From a virus, in the IMG/VR virus record IMGVR_UViG_3300031977_003469, positions 1-22,682 of that record: a stretch of DNA of 22,682 nt; one strand, written 5' to 3'. The position numbers and the translations under genes were made by a program. Positions 15,239 through 22,437 of this stretch are shown in pieces; positions within the stretch are counted from its first letter, which is position 1, and each line of letters begins with the position of its first letter. Below the pieces are notes generated by a model. It did not search any database, was not told where the DNA came from, and saw nothing but the letters and a program-made list of their open reading frames with translations.

Positions 15239-16248
15239 ATTTAAAAAAGTATGTTAATAATGAAAATATAAAATTATTAATTGTACAATGTAGTGAATAT
15301 GATTATACAGTAGCCACCCTAATAGAGGGATTACATGAGTATTGCAAAAATAATAAAGATATAATATTTAAATGCGTTTCTGATTCTAATTATGCTAAAC
15401 ATTATAAAGATTATACTATATCAGAACAAGATATAGAAGAGTACGTAAAGAGCTGCGATTTTATTGTTACAACTTCTAACAGATGGGTTAGATACGACCT
15501 TGTTAAAAAGTTTTATGACATAAATAAAGTAATTTTTCTGGATGGGTCAGATAGTATGGATTTTACTGCTGACCCTAAAGATTTTGTTCTTTATTTTAAA
15601 AGAGAATTATTAAAAGAAAATAAAATATTAAATGTTAAACCATTTCCCTTTGCTGCAGAAAATAGATATTTTTTTAATAACAACATCGACTTAAATAATT
15701 TATATAATTCTTTCGAAAAAATATGGGATAACAAATTGATAAAAGTTTGTTGCCTTCTCTCAACTGATAATAATAGAAATCATAGATATAAAATAAAAAA
15801 CACTATAGACAGTAAGTACTCTGGTTTTGAATGGTATGTTGGAGATCCAGTAATGGGAGGTACTAAAACTGGAATAGATTCTATAGTTGGTAAATTACAT
15901 AACGATGCGTATTATGATTTGCTAAAAAACACAAAAATTTCAGTAGATGCGTGGGGTGCCGGAAAGTTAACTGGAAGAATGTTTGAATCATTAGCTAATG
16001 GATGCCTCTTGTTTCAACAACCAATAGATGACTTACTTTATTATGATGAATTAAAAGTTGACAAAGAAATTGTTTTTTATTATAATGAAGGTGAGTTAAT
16101 AGAAAAAATTGAATACTATATCAATAATGAAAAAGAATCCAAAGATATAGCTTATAACGGTTTTGTTAAGTTGTTAAAAAGCCACACCACTTTAAGTAGA
16201 GCAAAATATTTTATCGATACTTTAAAAGAAAAAAAATACAGGAGATAG
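15235..16248 (+). CDS. Glycosyltransferase, GT-B with Glyco_trans_1_2-like C-terminus
   Basis: A 337-residue protein from ATG 15235, translationally coupled to the small gene upstream. The N-terminal half begins KLLIVQCSEYDYTVATLIEGL. The C-terminal half has ISVDAWGAGKLTGRMFESLANGCLLFQQP near 237-265, then VFYYNEGELIEKIEYYINNEKES and HTTLSRAKYFIDTL. This order matches the C-terminal domain family known as Glyco_trans_1_2, seen in spore-maturation CgeB-like and phage glycosyltransferases. The gene is notably more AT-rich (K, N, I, Y codons) than its neighbours, hinting at a separate origin. It is the last glycosyltransferase of the island. Substrate unknown. Confidence 0.75.
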   Translation: MNLKKYVNNENIKLLIVQCSEYDYTVATLIEGLHEYCKNNKDIIFKCVSDSNYAKHYKDYTISEQDIEEYVKSCDFIVTTSNRWVRYDLVKKFYDINKVIFLDGSDSMDFTADPKDFVLYFKRELLKENKILNVKPFPFAAENRYFFNNNIDLNNLYNSFEKIWDNKLIKVCCLLSTDNNRNHRYKIKNTIDSKYSGFEWYVGDPVMGGTKTGIDSIVGKLHNDAYYDLLKNTKISVDAWGAGKLTGRMFESLANGCLLFQQPIDDLLYYDELKVDKEIVFYYNEGELIEKIEYYINNEKESKDIAYNGFVKLLKSHTTLSRAKYFIDTLKEKKYRR

Positions 16249-16252
16249 TAGA

Positions 16253-16423
16253 TTGGCTCGTACAAATCGCCGCAGGGAAAAAAATATTGACGATATGTTG
16301 GATAGAAAGAGAAAGATTTCTGATAAGAAAAAAGGCTCCAGTCGGAAAAACCTTAAAAGCAGTTTAAGAAACGTGGACATAAACAACTTAAAAGAAGAAG
16401 ACATTGAAGAGTTTTATGAGTAA
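16253..16423 (+). CDS. Small charged protein (56 aa), hypothetical
   Basis: A 56-residue frame starting at TTG 16253 with an AGGAG site (16240-16244) 8 bases upstream, filling the gap after the glycosyltransferase and overlapping the next ATG by 8 bases. The first 40 residues are very basic (starting MARTNRRREK, with KRK and KKK runs), and the last 15 are acidic (EEDIEEFYE). Such charge asymmetry suits binding to nucleic acid or a protein partner. No family is recognised. Spacing, the ribosome site and full gap coverage support it as real. Confidence 0.6.
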   Translation: MARTNRRREKNIDDMLDRKRKISDKKKGSSRKNLKSSLRNVDINNLKEEDIEEFYE

Positions 16424-16787
16424 TCTAAGTTTAGAGGAAAAAATAAATTTTATTTCTGGTACTTATCGCGACCCAAAGATAGCCGCTATAGACTTTGATA
16501 ATACACTTTTTGAGAGAAGTGAAGAAGGATATCCAGAAATTGGCGCACCCATAGAAAAAAATATAGATTACGTAAAAGAAATGCAGGTTAAGGGATGGAA
16601 GACAATACTTTGGACTTGTAGAGATGGAGAAGCTTTGGAAATGGCTTTAGAGGCTTGTAACAATGAAGACTTATTCTTTGACAAAGTTAATGATAATTTG
16701 TACGAAGAAGATAACAATGTTTTGTCTAGGAAAATTTATGCTTCAATATATATTGATGACAAAACATTAAACCCTATGGAGATATAA
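16416..16787 (+). CDS. HAD-superfamily hydrolase-like protein
   Basis: ATG 16416 is preferred over the in-frame TTG at 16404 because of the 8-base overlap with the preceding frame and a GAAGAG site; the product is 123 residues. IAAIDFDNTLF (residues 22-32) is HAD motif I with D26 and D28, TILWTCRDG near 66-74 is motif II, and YIDDKTL near 112-118 is motif IV. The small size means little or no cap domain. Similar short HAD proteins occur in many phages without assigned substrate. In this context it could be the heptose-bisphosphate phosphatase (GmhB role), but it is just as likely a nucleotide phosphatase linked to the thyX block downstream. Confidence 0.75.
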   Translation: MSNLSLEEKINFISGTYRDPKIAAIDFDNTLFERSEEGYPEIGAPIEKNIDYVKEMQVKGWKTILWTCRDGEALEMALEACNNEDLFFDKVNDNLYEEDNNVLSRKIYASIYIDDKTLNPMEI

Positions 16788-16788
16788 A

Positions 16789-17004
16789 ATGCAGAGTATG
16801 TTAAAAGGTTTGATGCATGATGAGGCCAATGGCGTTATTGTTATTCATGTATCTGAATCTATAAAAAGTTCTACCTTGAAGAATATTATTGATATTGTTC
16901 TTGATCAAGATGAGGTTGTTGATCAACCAAAAATTGCCCCACAAAGGCAAATAGAAGATACTATTCCTTTAGAAAATCCTTCGATTGCAAGAGCTTCTTC
17001 ATGA
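16789..17004 (+). CDS. Hypothetical protein (71 aa)
   Basis: A 71-residue protein from ATG 16789, one base after the HAD stop, with GGAG upstream. The first 45 residues (GVIVIHVSESI, then TLKNIIDIVLDQDEVV) look like strand-helix, and the rest is proline-rich and probably disordered. No family is recognised. Its stop overlaps the thyX start by 4 bases (ATGA), so it is likely translated with thyX. Confidence 0.55.
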   Translation: MQSMLKGLMHDEANGVIVIHVSESIKSSTLKNIIDIVLDQDEVVDQPKIAPQRQIEDTIPLENPSIARASS

Positions 17005-17696
17005 AAATAGATGTTTTAGATAAGGGGTATGTAGAATTAGTAGGTAACTTAGGAACAGATCTAACGCCAGTAAATGCTGCAAGAGTGTCTTTTGATGGAG
17101 TTAGTGAAGAATATAAAAATAAAGATTATAGGTTAATAAAATACCTTATCAAACATAAACACTTTTCTCCATTCAGACATCAACATTGTATGTTCATTAT
17201 AAAAGCTCCAGAGTTTGTTATGAGACAATGGTACAAGCATGTAGTAGGAGCTGAAACAACATCGACACATTCTACGAAAGACCACGCGTGGAATGAGATT
17301 AGTGGTAGGTATGTTCCATATGATGAGTTTTACAACCCCCATTTTTTTCGTAAACAAAGTGAAGATAACAAACAAGCTTCTGATGGTTTGATTACTGATC
17401 AGATAATGGCAAGAACATTATGGTGTGAAGCACAAGATCAAGCAATTGTAAGTTACAAGAAGATGTTGGAGATGGGAGTTGCAAGAGAACAAGCTAGATC
17501 TATTCTTCCATTAACTTTATATACAAAGGTTTATTGGACTGCTTCTTTCCAATCTATTATGAACTTTATTGAACTTAGAGATGAAGCAACTTCTCAGTTA
17601 GAAATACAAGAATATGCAAGAGTACTAAAGGATATAATGTTGCAGGTGTTTCCTAAAACAACCCAAGCTTGGTTTGAAGTTGCAAGTGAAAATTAA
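17001..17696 (+). CDS. thyX: Flavin-dependent thymidylate synthase ThyX
   Basis: A 231-residue protein, usual for ThyX, which makes dTMP from dUMP using FAD, NADPH and methylene-tetrahydrofolate. HFSPFRHQHCMFIIKAPEFVMRQWYKH (residues 54-80) is the conserved N-terminal block. The signature RHR-x4-NE-x-S-x-R is present in altered form: K79-H80-V81, then about 16 residues (with TTSTHSTKDHAW), then N98-E99-x-S101-x-R103. The C-terminal block ARSILPLTLYTKVYWTASFQSIMNFIELR contains the dUMP-binding arginine region. It overlaps the upstream gene by 4 bases and ends in the gp32 promoter region. Phage ThyX supports dTMP supply for AT-rich genome replication. Confidence 0.9.
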   Translation: MKIDVLDKGYVELVGNLGTDLTPVNAARVSFDGVSEEYKNKDYRLIKYLIKHKHFSPFRHQHCMFIIKAPEFVMRQWYKHVVGAETTSTHSTKDHAWNEISGRYVPYDEFYNPHFFRKQSEDNKQASDGLITDQIMARTLWCEAQDQAIVSYKKMLEMGVAREQARSILPLTLYTKVYWTASFQSIMNFIELRDEATSQLEIQEYARVLKDIMLQVFPKTTQAWFEVASEN

Positions 17697-17708
17697 ATTA
17701 TTTTTTAG

Positions 17709-17737
17709 TTTACATTTGATTTGTTTTTTATTATACT
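17709..17737 (+). promoter_or_regulatory. Sigma70-like promoter for the gp32 gene
   Basis: TTTACA (17709-17714) and TATACT (17732-17737) are separated by 17 bases in the 94-base gap before the gp32-like gene. This is close to the host vegetative consensus and suggests early or middle transcription of the replication genes. The ribosome site AGGAG follows at about 17779-17783. Confidence 0.6.
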
Positions 17738-17790
17738 ATTCCACAACAAAGTAATAGGTTATTCTTTAACTTTTTTATAGGAGAAAATAC

Positions 17791-18687
17791 ATGGCTATTA
17801 ATTTGGAAAAGATCCAAAGTGCTCTTGATAGGTTTGATCCAGAAAAGAAGAAGAGCAATAACAGCTCTGGTTCAGACAACATGATCAAACTTGATGAGGG
17901 TGAACACACTATTCGTATCGTACCTTATAAGTATGACGAAGAAATGCCATTTAGAGAGTTTAATTTTCATTATAGGATTAATGATAGGACTTTTGTATGT
18001 CCAGAAAAACACGGTAATCAAAAGTGTCCAGTTTGTTCTTTTGTAAAGACTACTTGGGCAGAGTATAATAAGACTGAAGATGAAACATTCAAGGATTTAG
18101 CAAAATCTATGAGTGTATCAACTAGGGTTTTTATTCCCATCATAGTAAAGGAAGGCCCTAACAAGGATAGTTTGTATTCTCCATCTAACACACAAGCTCG
18201 TTGGTGGTCAATTTCAGCTTCTAACTCGCCACGTAGCACTTACAATAAGATCTTAAATGCAGCTAAGATTGCTTTGAAGAGAAACATTGATATTACAGAT
18301 GTTAATCAAGGTATGGATCTTATTGTACAAGTAGAGAAGGGATTTAATGATTGGGTATATCCAGTTGATATTTCTTTGGATATTACCCCAAGTACTTTGG
18401 TTGACGGAAATCAACAGGACTTCGACGCTGTTATCGACAGTGTTGAAAATATTGATAACATCTTCCCAATGTCTGATGTCAATGAAATTAAGGAAGCGTT
18501 AGACGCACATCTAAACCCTGCAGGAACAAGTGAAGAAACAAATAACAGTTCTATGGGTTCAGCTAAGAGTTATTCCTCGGCCAAGGAGGACGAGGATGAC
18601 CTCCCTTTTGATGAAGCACCTATAGCTAGAGACAATGATGCTATAGGTAAGAAGTTCGCAGGTATCTTAGGTAGTAACAGTAATTAA
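17791..18687 (+). CDS. 32: gp32-like single-stranded DNA-binding protein
   Basis: A 298-residue protein with AGGAG before ATG 17791. Residues 36-90 form the start of the OB-fold, with EGEHTIRIVPYKYDEEMPFREFNFHY. A zinc-binding set H60, C70, C79, C82 has spacing close to T4 gp32. The C-terminus is a serine-rich linker followed by an acidic tip (EDEDDLPFDEAP), the region that in T4 gp32 recruits replication partners. It coats single-stranded DNA during replication, recombination and repair. It has its own promoter upstream and a strong terminator right after the stop, so it is set up to be made in large amount as a single transcript. Confidence 0.9.
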   Translation: MAINLEKIQSALDRFDPEKKKSNNSSGSDNMIKLDEGEHTIRIVPYKYDEEMPFREFNFHYRINDRTFVCPEKHGNQKCPVCSFVKTTWAEYNKTEDETFKDLAKSMSVSTRVFIPIIVKEGPNKDSLYSPSNTQARWWSISASNSPRSTYNKILNAAKIALKRNIDITDVNQGMDLIVQVEKGFNDWVYPVDISLDITPSTLVDGNQQDFDAVIDSVENIDNIFPMSDVNEIKEALDAHLNPAGTSEETNNSSMGSAKSYSSAKEDEDDLPFDEAPIARDNDAIGKKFAGILGSNSN

Positions 18688-18691
18688 ATTT

Positions 18692-18720
18692 ATGTGGGGG
18701 GGGTTTCCCCCCACATTTTT
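18692..18720 (+). terminator. Strong rho-independent terminator after gp32
   Basis: A 10-bp perfect stem (18692-18701 with 18707-18716, core six G:C pairs) and a 5-base loop, followed by a T-run that continues as ATTTT. It lies in the 51-base gap between gp32 and uvsX, and the uvsX ribosome site follows directly. Confidence 0.9.
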
Positions 18721-18738
18721 ATTTTAGGAGAATAAAAA

Positions 18739-19875
18739 TTGCCCGCTAAAAAGAAGTCACCTTCAAAAAAGAAGAGTGATAATTCTATAATTGATGATCT
18801 ACTAGTAGACCAACTTAACCAAAAGTTAGGAGGTGTTGCTTATGTTATGGGTAAGGATGACACACCTACAGAGGTTAAACATTGGTACACCACAGGTTCT
18901 GCTCAATTAGATACAATTATAAATAATGATGCTGATAAAAGAGGCGGTATACCGGTAGGTAAACTTGTTGAAATAAGCGGAGAATCTCAAACAGGTAAGT
19001 CAATGTTGTCTTACATAATATTGAAAGATTGTTTGGATCAAGGTGGTGTTCCCGTTCTCATAGATACAGAGAATGCAGCTAATATAAGTTTTCTTCAATT
19101 ATTAGGTTTAGATCCTTATAATTCACCATTTACTCTCGTACAAGTTGACACAGTAGAAAAAGTATTTTCTGCTATTGAAGAAATAATTAAACTTATAAAA
19201 GCTAACGAACCAGATAGGCAAGTTTGTATAGTCTGGGACTCAGTTGCCGCAACTTCAACAGATCAAGAAGTTCGTAATGATTATGATGAAAATACTATAG
19301 GTCTATTTGCTCGTAGAATGGGTCAAGGATTGCGAAAGACTATAAGGATGATTGGAACACACAATGTATCCTTAGTATTCTTAAATCAACTTAGAAAGAA
19401 CATAGGGGTTATGTTTGGGGACGATACCATAACTCCCGGTGGTAGTGCACTACCTTTCATGGCTTCTGTTAGAATCAAACTATTTAACGCAGGTAAAATA
19501 AAAAGTTCTGACAATAAAATTATCGGAGCTAAAGTAAGAGCTAAGATAATAAAAAATAGATTTGGGCCTCCTTTGGGAGAGTGTGAGTTCAAAGTTTATT
19601 TTAATCGTGGATTGGTAGATCATGAGAATTGGTTAGATGTACTCTTAAAAGCCGGAGTAGCTCAAAAGATTTCAGCTCAAAAGAGTGCTATTGTAATAGA
19701 CGGTGTTTCTCATGAGTTTAAAAATAGAAGTTTTCTGGATTATGTAGACGAAAATCCAGAGTTTAAAAAGGATTGTGCTGTACTTGTAAAAAAGGCATTA
19801 GTTACAGAACAACACAAGACAATATCTTATCAAGACGAGATCATAGAAGAAGTAAAATCTGACGAAGAGATTTAA
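18739..19875 (+). CDS. uvsX: UvsX/RecA-like recombinase
   Basis: A 378-residue protein starting at TTG 18739, fixed by AGGAG 8 bases upstream. The first 13 residues are lysine-rich. Walker A is GESQTGKS (81-88) and Walker B is VCIVWDSVA (162-170). LVFLNQLRKNIGVMFGDDTITPGGSALPFMASVRIKL is the RecA-type L2 region and following strand. It forms ATP-dependent filaments on single-stranded DNA for strand exchange and recombination-dependent replication, working with gp32. It lies between the gp32 terminator and a long hairpin, so it may form its own transcription unit, though no promoter was recognised in the short gap upstream. The use of TTG rather than ATG may lower its translation. Confidence 0.9.
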   Translation: MPAKKKSPSKKKSDNSIIDDLLVDQLNQKLGGVAYVMGKDDTPTEVKHWYTTGSAQLDTIINNDADKRGGIPVGKLVEISGESQTGKSMLSYIILKDCLDQGGVPVLIDTENAANISFLQLLGLDPYNSPFTLVQVDTVEKVFSAIEEIIKLIKANEPDRQVCIVWDSVAATSTDQEVRNDYDENTIGLFARRMGQGLRKTIRMIGTHNVSLVFLNQLRKNIGVMFGDDTITPGGSALPFMASVRIKLFNAGKIKSSDNKIIGAKVRAKIIKNRFGPPLGECEFKVYFNRGLVDHENWLDVLLKAGVAQKISAQKSAIVIDGVSHEFKNRSFLDYVDENPEFKKDCAVLVKKALVTEQHKTISYQDEIIEEVKSDEEI

Positions 19876-19882
19876 AAAAATG

Positions 19883-19941
19883 CCAAGTTTTTTCACTATA
19901 AATGTATTTAAATTTTTTTATATTATAGTGAAAAAACTTGG
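19883..19941. terminator. Long perfect hairpin, probable bidirectional terminator or processing site
   Basis: A perfect 19-bp inverted repeat (19883-19901 against 19923-19941) with a 21-base AT-rich loop. On the + strand it is followed within a few bases by T-rich DNA (about 19946-19959); on the - strand it is followed by CA and then seven Ts. It starts 7 bases after the uvsX stop. Termination is the simplest reading, but the stem is longer and the loop larger than usual. Confidence 0.6.
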
Positions 19942-20096
19942 GTTACTTTTCTCTTTTTTGCTTTATATTTATAAAGAATTTTCTAAAAAATAGAAGAAAA
20001 CAGGTCAGACCATCTTACGGTCAATGTCTTTAATTCTCTCTTTAAAAAAACGTGTAGTAATATCGATGGATAACTACGCTCAAAAAGGTATGTAAA
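19942..20096 (+). other. Non-coding leader before the exonuclease gene
   Basis: Together with the hairpin this forms the largest non-coding gap (19876-20096, 221 bases). It holds a short dyad (CTTTATATTTATAAAG, 19961-19976), a GACC/GGTC mini-stem near 20008-20022, and T- and A-rich stretches. I see no convincing promoter with both boxes, although TAATAT at 20058 could be a -10. An AAGG site lies about 10 bases before the exonuclease ATG. A 23-codon frame (20024-20095) exists but has no clear ribosome site. Confidence 0.5.
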
Positions 20097-21083
20097 ATGA
20101 AGAAAAAAGTTATTTTTGTTGATTTAATGAATATGTTTATTCGTAATTTTTCTGCTCTTACATTAACTAATGTTAACGGAGAACACGTAGGTGGTTATTA
20201 TGGTACATTATCTAGTCTACGTTCTCTTATCAATAAACTTGACGCGGATGAGGTTGTTATAGCGTGGGAGGGAAAGCAATCTGGTGAAAGAAGAAGAAAG
20301 ACTTTAACCTCTTACAAAGAAGGTAGGAAGATGGTTGGTCTTAATCGTATTTTTGAACATGAAGAAGAGGATGAGAGAGAGTCTCTGGTACGACAAATAC
20401 AACTTCTAAAGGAAACGCTAGAGTTTCTACCTGTGCACCAAATAGCTGTGCAATATCAAGAGGCTGATGATATCATTGCTTGGATGGTAAACAACACATT
20501 TAAAGGATATGAAAAAGTAATAGTATCAACAGATAAGGATTATTTTCAATTAGTAGATGAAAACACATCTGTGTACAGGCCAGTTAAGATAAATAAAAAA
20601 CATGGTCAAGTTATAGATATAGAATACATGATTAATGAAGAAGAATGTTGGTCTCCTAATTACACTTTATTAAAGGCTGTGTGTGGAGATAAATCTGATA
20701 AGATAAATGGTGTACCAAGAGTAGGTGAGAAAACTTTTAAAAAAGATTTCCCCTTTTTGAAAGAAGAGAAGGCACATTCCACAAATGATATTTTTACCTA
20801 CGCTGCAGAACAGGTTATGAACAAGAATAAAAAATATCAAAAGTACATTGATAACAAAGACTTAATAGAACAAAACTATGGTTTAGTTCAGCTACATGAA
20901 GTAAATCTAACAATACAGGATATGGATTATATAAATTATTGTTTAGAAAATAACAAACCAAAGTTTAACCCTATGAAGTTTAGGCTTAAACTATTGACAG
21001 AAGATGTATCACCTAATAATGCATCTGAGTGGACTAGTACTTTTGCATCATTACAAAAATCATTGGGAGAAAAAAATGTCTGA
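20097..21083 (+). CDS. 5'-3' exonuclease, FEN / T4 Rnh-like
   Basis: A 328-residue protein of the PIN/FEN nuclease family, the length of T4 RNase H. Acidic metal-binding residues are visible at D9 (IFVDLMN), E122/D124/D125 (QEADDIIAW), D146/D148 (VSTDKDYF) and D198/D201 (CGDKSDKINGVPRVGEKT), the last leading into the helix-hairpin-helix that grips DNA. It likely removes RNA primers and flaps at lagging-strand junctions, working with gp32. It overlaps the helicase gene by 8 bases. A phage FEN-type exonuclease of T5 or T7 style is an alternative, but the neighbours favour Rnh. Confidence 0.85.
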   Translation: MKKKVIFVDLMNMFIRNFSALTLTNVNGEHVGGYYGTLSSLRSLINKLDADEVVIAWEGKQSGERRRKTLTSYKEGRKMVGLNRIFEHEEEDERESLVRQIQLLKETLEFLPVHQIAVQYQEADDIIAWMVNNTFKGYEKVIVSTDKDYFQLVDENTSVYRPVKINKKHGQVIDIEYMINEEECWSPNYTLLKAVCGDKSDKINGVPRVGEKTFKKDFPFLKEEKAHSTNDIFTYAAEQVMNKNKKYQKYIDNKDLIEQNYGLVQLHEVNLTIQDMDYINYCLENNKPKFNPMKFRLKLLTEDVSPNNASEWTSTFASLQKSLGEKNV

Positions 21084-22437
21084 TAATCAAAATTTTGAGT
21101 CTTTTGGTAATAAATTCCAAACGAGAGTTCTTAAGTCGGTTCTCGCAGACAGAAAGTTTTTTGAAAAAATATATGAAATATTGAAGGAAGATTATTTTAC
21201 TTATGAACCACATAGAGCTATGTGGGTCGAGGTTTGCAAGTTGTATGAAAAATATAATTCTGTACCTACATATGATATGTTAAAAACAGAATTAGCTAAT
21301 TATCCAGATGGTGATTTAAAAGAAGCTATGTTGACTGTACTTGTAGATCTAAATAAGAAGTTTGATCACACTGATTTAGAGTACACAAAAGATAAAGCTT
21401 TTGAGATGTGCAAAAATGGTTCCATGAGAAATGCTATTATAAGTTCTGTAGAACTCTTGAAAGAAGGTAAGTACGAAGAGATTCAAAGAACAATAGAACA
21501 CGCTTTAAAGATAACTTCAGAAACAGATTTAGGTCATGACTATTTTAGTGGGTTGTCAAATAGATCTGTTGTGCAAAAACGTACACCTATTCCTACAGGA
21601 TGGAAGGCTATTGATAGCAACGATGTTTTAGACGGTGGATTGGCCTCTGGTGAACTTGGTATGATTATGGCCCCTACCGGAGGTGGCAAGTCTTTTTTCT
21701 TGGTAAACCTCGGATATGGTGCACTTGCTGCAGGTAAGAATGTCGTTCACTATTCTTTTGAATTAAGTGAGAAAAACATAGGACACAGATATGATGCACG
21801 AATCACCGGTATACCTGTGAAAGAATTGTACTCAAGAGTTGATGAGTGGGAACAAAGACTCAATATGTTTAACGGTGGTAAACTAGTAATAAAAGAGTAT
21901 CCAACAAAATCAGCAACGGTTAACACAATAAAATTCCATATAGGAAGATTAATATCTGAAGGTTTTGAACCAGATCTTATAATAATTGATTACTTAGATT
22001 TAATGAAATCCAGAAGAGGTTATGATCAGAAAAGATTTGAGTTAGAGGCCATAACAGAAGATATAAGAAGTTTTTGTATGGAATCTCAATTTCCTATATG
22101 GACAGCTACTCAAACTAATAGAGAGGGTTTTAATGATGAGATTATTACTATGGACAAAATTGGAGAGGCTATCAGTAAGGCTCAAGTTGTTGATTTTTTC
22201 GGTACTTTCTCACAAAAGTACTTTCACATTGGTAAGAATAGAATGGGTAGTGCCAATGTTAATTTTACTATCAACATTGATTATGGAAAGTCTTTGATAA
22301 AGATAAACGATATGTCTGATCTTGACAGTATTAATCCATCTTTGTCAGCCAATAACGTTGTAGCTCAATTAAAGACAAACTCATCTATCGGAGATAAAAT
22401 GTCTAATCTCTATAGGAAACATAAGGATAACATTTAA
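21076..22437 (+). CDS. 41: DnaB-type replicative helicase, gp41-like
   Basis: The start is ATG 21076, which follows a GGGAG site and overlaps the exonuclease stop by 8 bases; an in-frame upstream ATG at 21004 has no ribosome site. The 453-residue protein has an N-terminal helical domain (about 1-150), then the RecA-like motor: MIMAPTGGGKSFFLV (197-210) is Walker A, VVHYSFELSE is motif H1a-like, LIIIDYLDLM is Walker B, and IWTATQTNREG carries the sensor glutamine. It unwinds DNA at the phage fork as a hexamer, with a primase that is not in this window. T4 gp41 is about 475 residues, so the length fits. Placement beside uvsX and rnh supports the call. Confidence 0.9.
   Translation: MSDNQNFESFGNKFQTRVLKSVLADRKFFEKIYEILKEDYFTYEPHRAMWVEVCKLYEKYNSVPTYDMLKTELANYPDGDLKEAMLTVLVDLNKKFDHTDLEYTKDKAFEMCKNGSMRNAIISSVELLKEGKYEEIQRTIEHALKITSETDLGHDYFSGLSNRSVVQKRTPIPTGWKAIDSNDVLDGGLASGELGMIMAPTGGGKSFFLVNLGYGALAAGKNVVHYSFELSEKNIGHRYDARITGIPVKELYSRVDEWEQRLNMFNGGKLVIKEYPTKSATVNTIKFHIGRLISEGFEPDLIIIDYLDLMKSRRGYDQKRFELEAITEDIRSFCMESQFPIWTATQTNREGFNDEIITMDKIGEAISKAQVVDFFGTFSQKYFHIGKNRMGSANVNFTINIDYGKSLIKINDMSDLDSINPSLSANNVVAQLKTNSSIGDKMSNLYRKHKDNI

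Noticed and set aside
5126-16248. Island as a DNA-glucosylation (T4 agt/bgt-like) or hypermodified-base pathway
   Set aside because: No hydroxymethylase, dNMP kinase of that type or agt/bgt-like motif was seen; ThyX is standard. DNA as acceptor is not excluded but has no positive evidence.
17229-17311. ThyX motif interruption as a frameshift or an inserted element
   Set aside because: The frame continues cleanly, the insert has no repeat ends, and the residues on both sides align with the family.
19898-19905. TATAAATG as a T4-like late promoter (consensus TATAAATA)
   Set aside because: It lies within the left arm and loop of the hairpin, and a single AT-rich near-match is expected by chance in this genome.
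20024-20095. 23-codon open frame just before the exonuclease gene
   Set aside because: It has no clear ribosome site and is too short to judge; it is mentioned only in the description of the gap.
19942-20096. tRNA or other structured RNA gene in the largest gap
   Set aside because: No cloverleaf arms, T-loop motif or CCA end could be recognised by eye.
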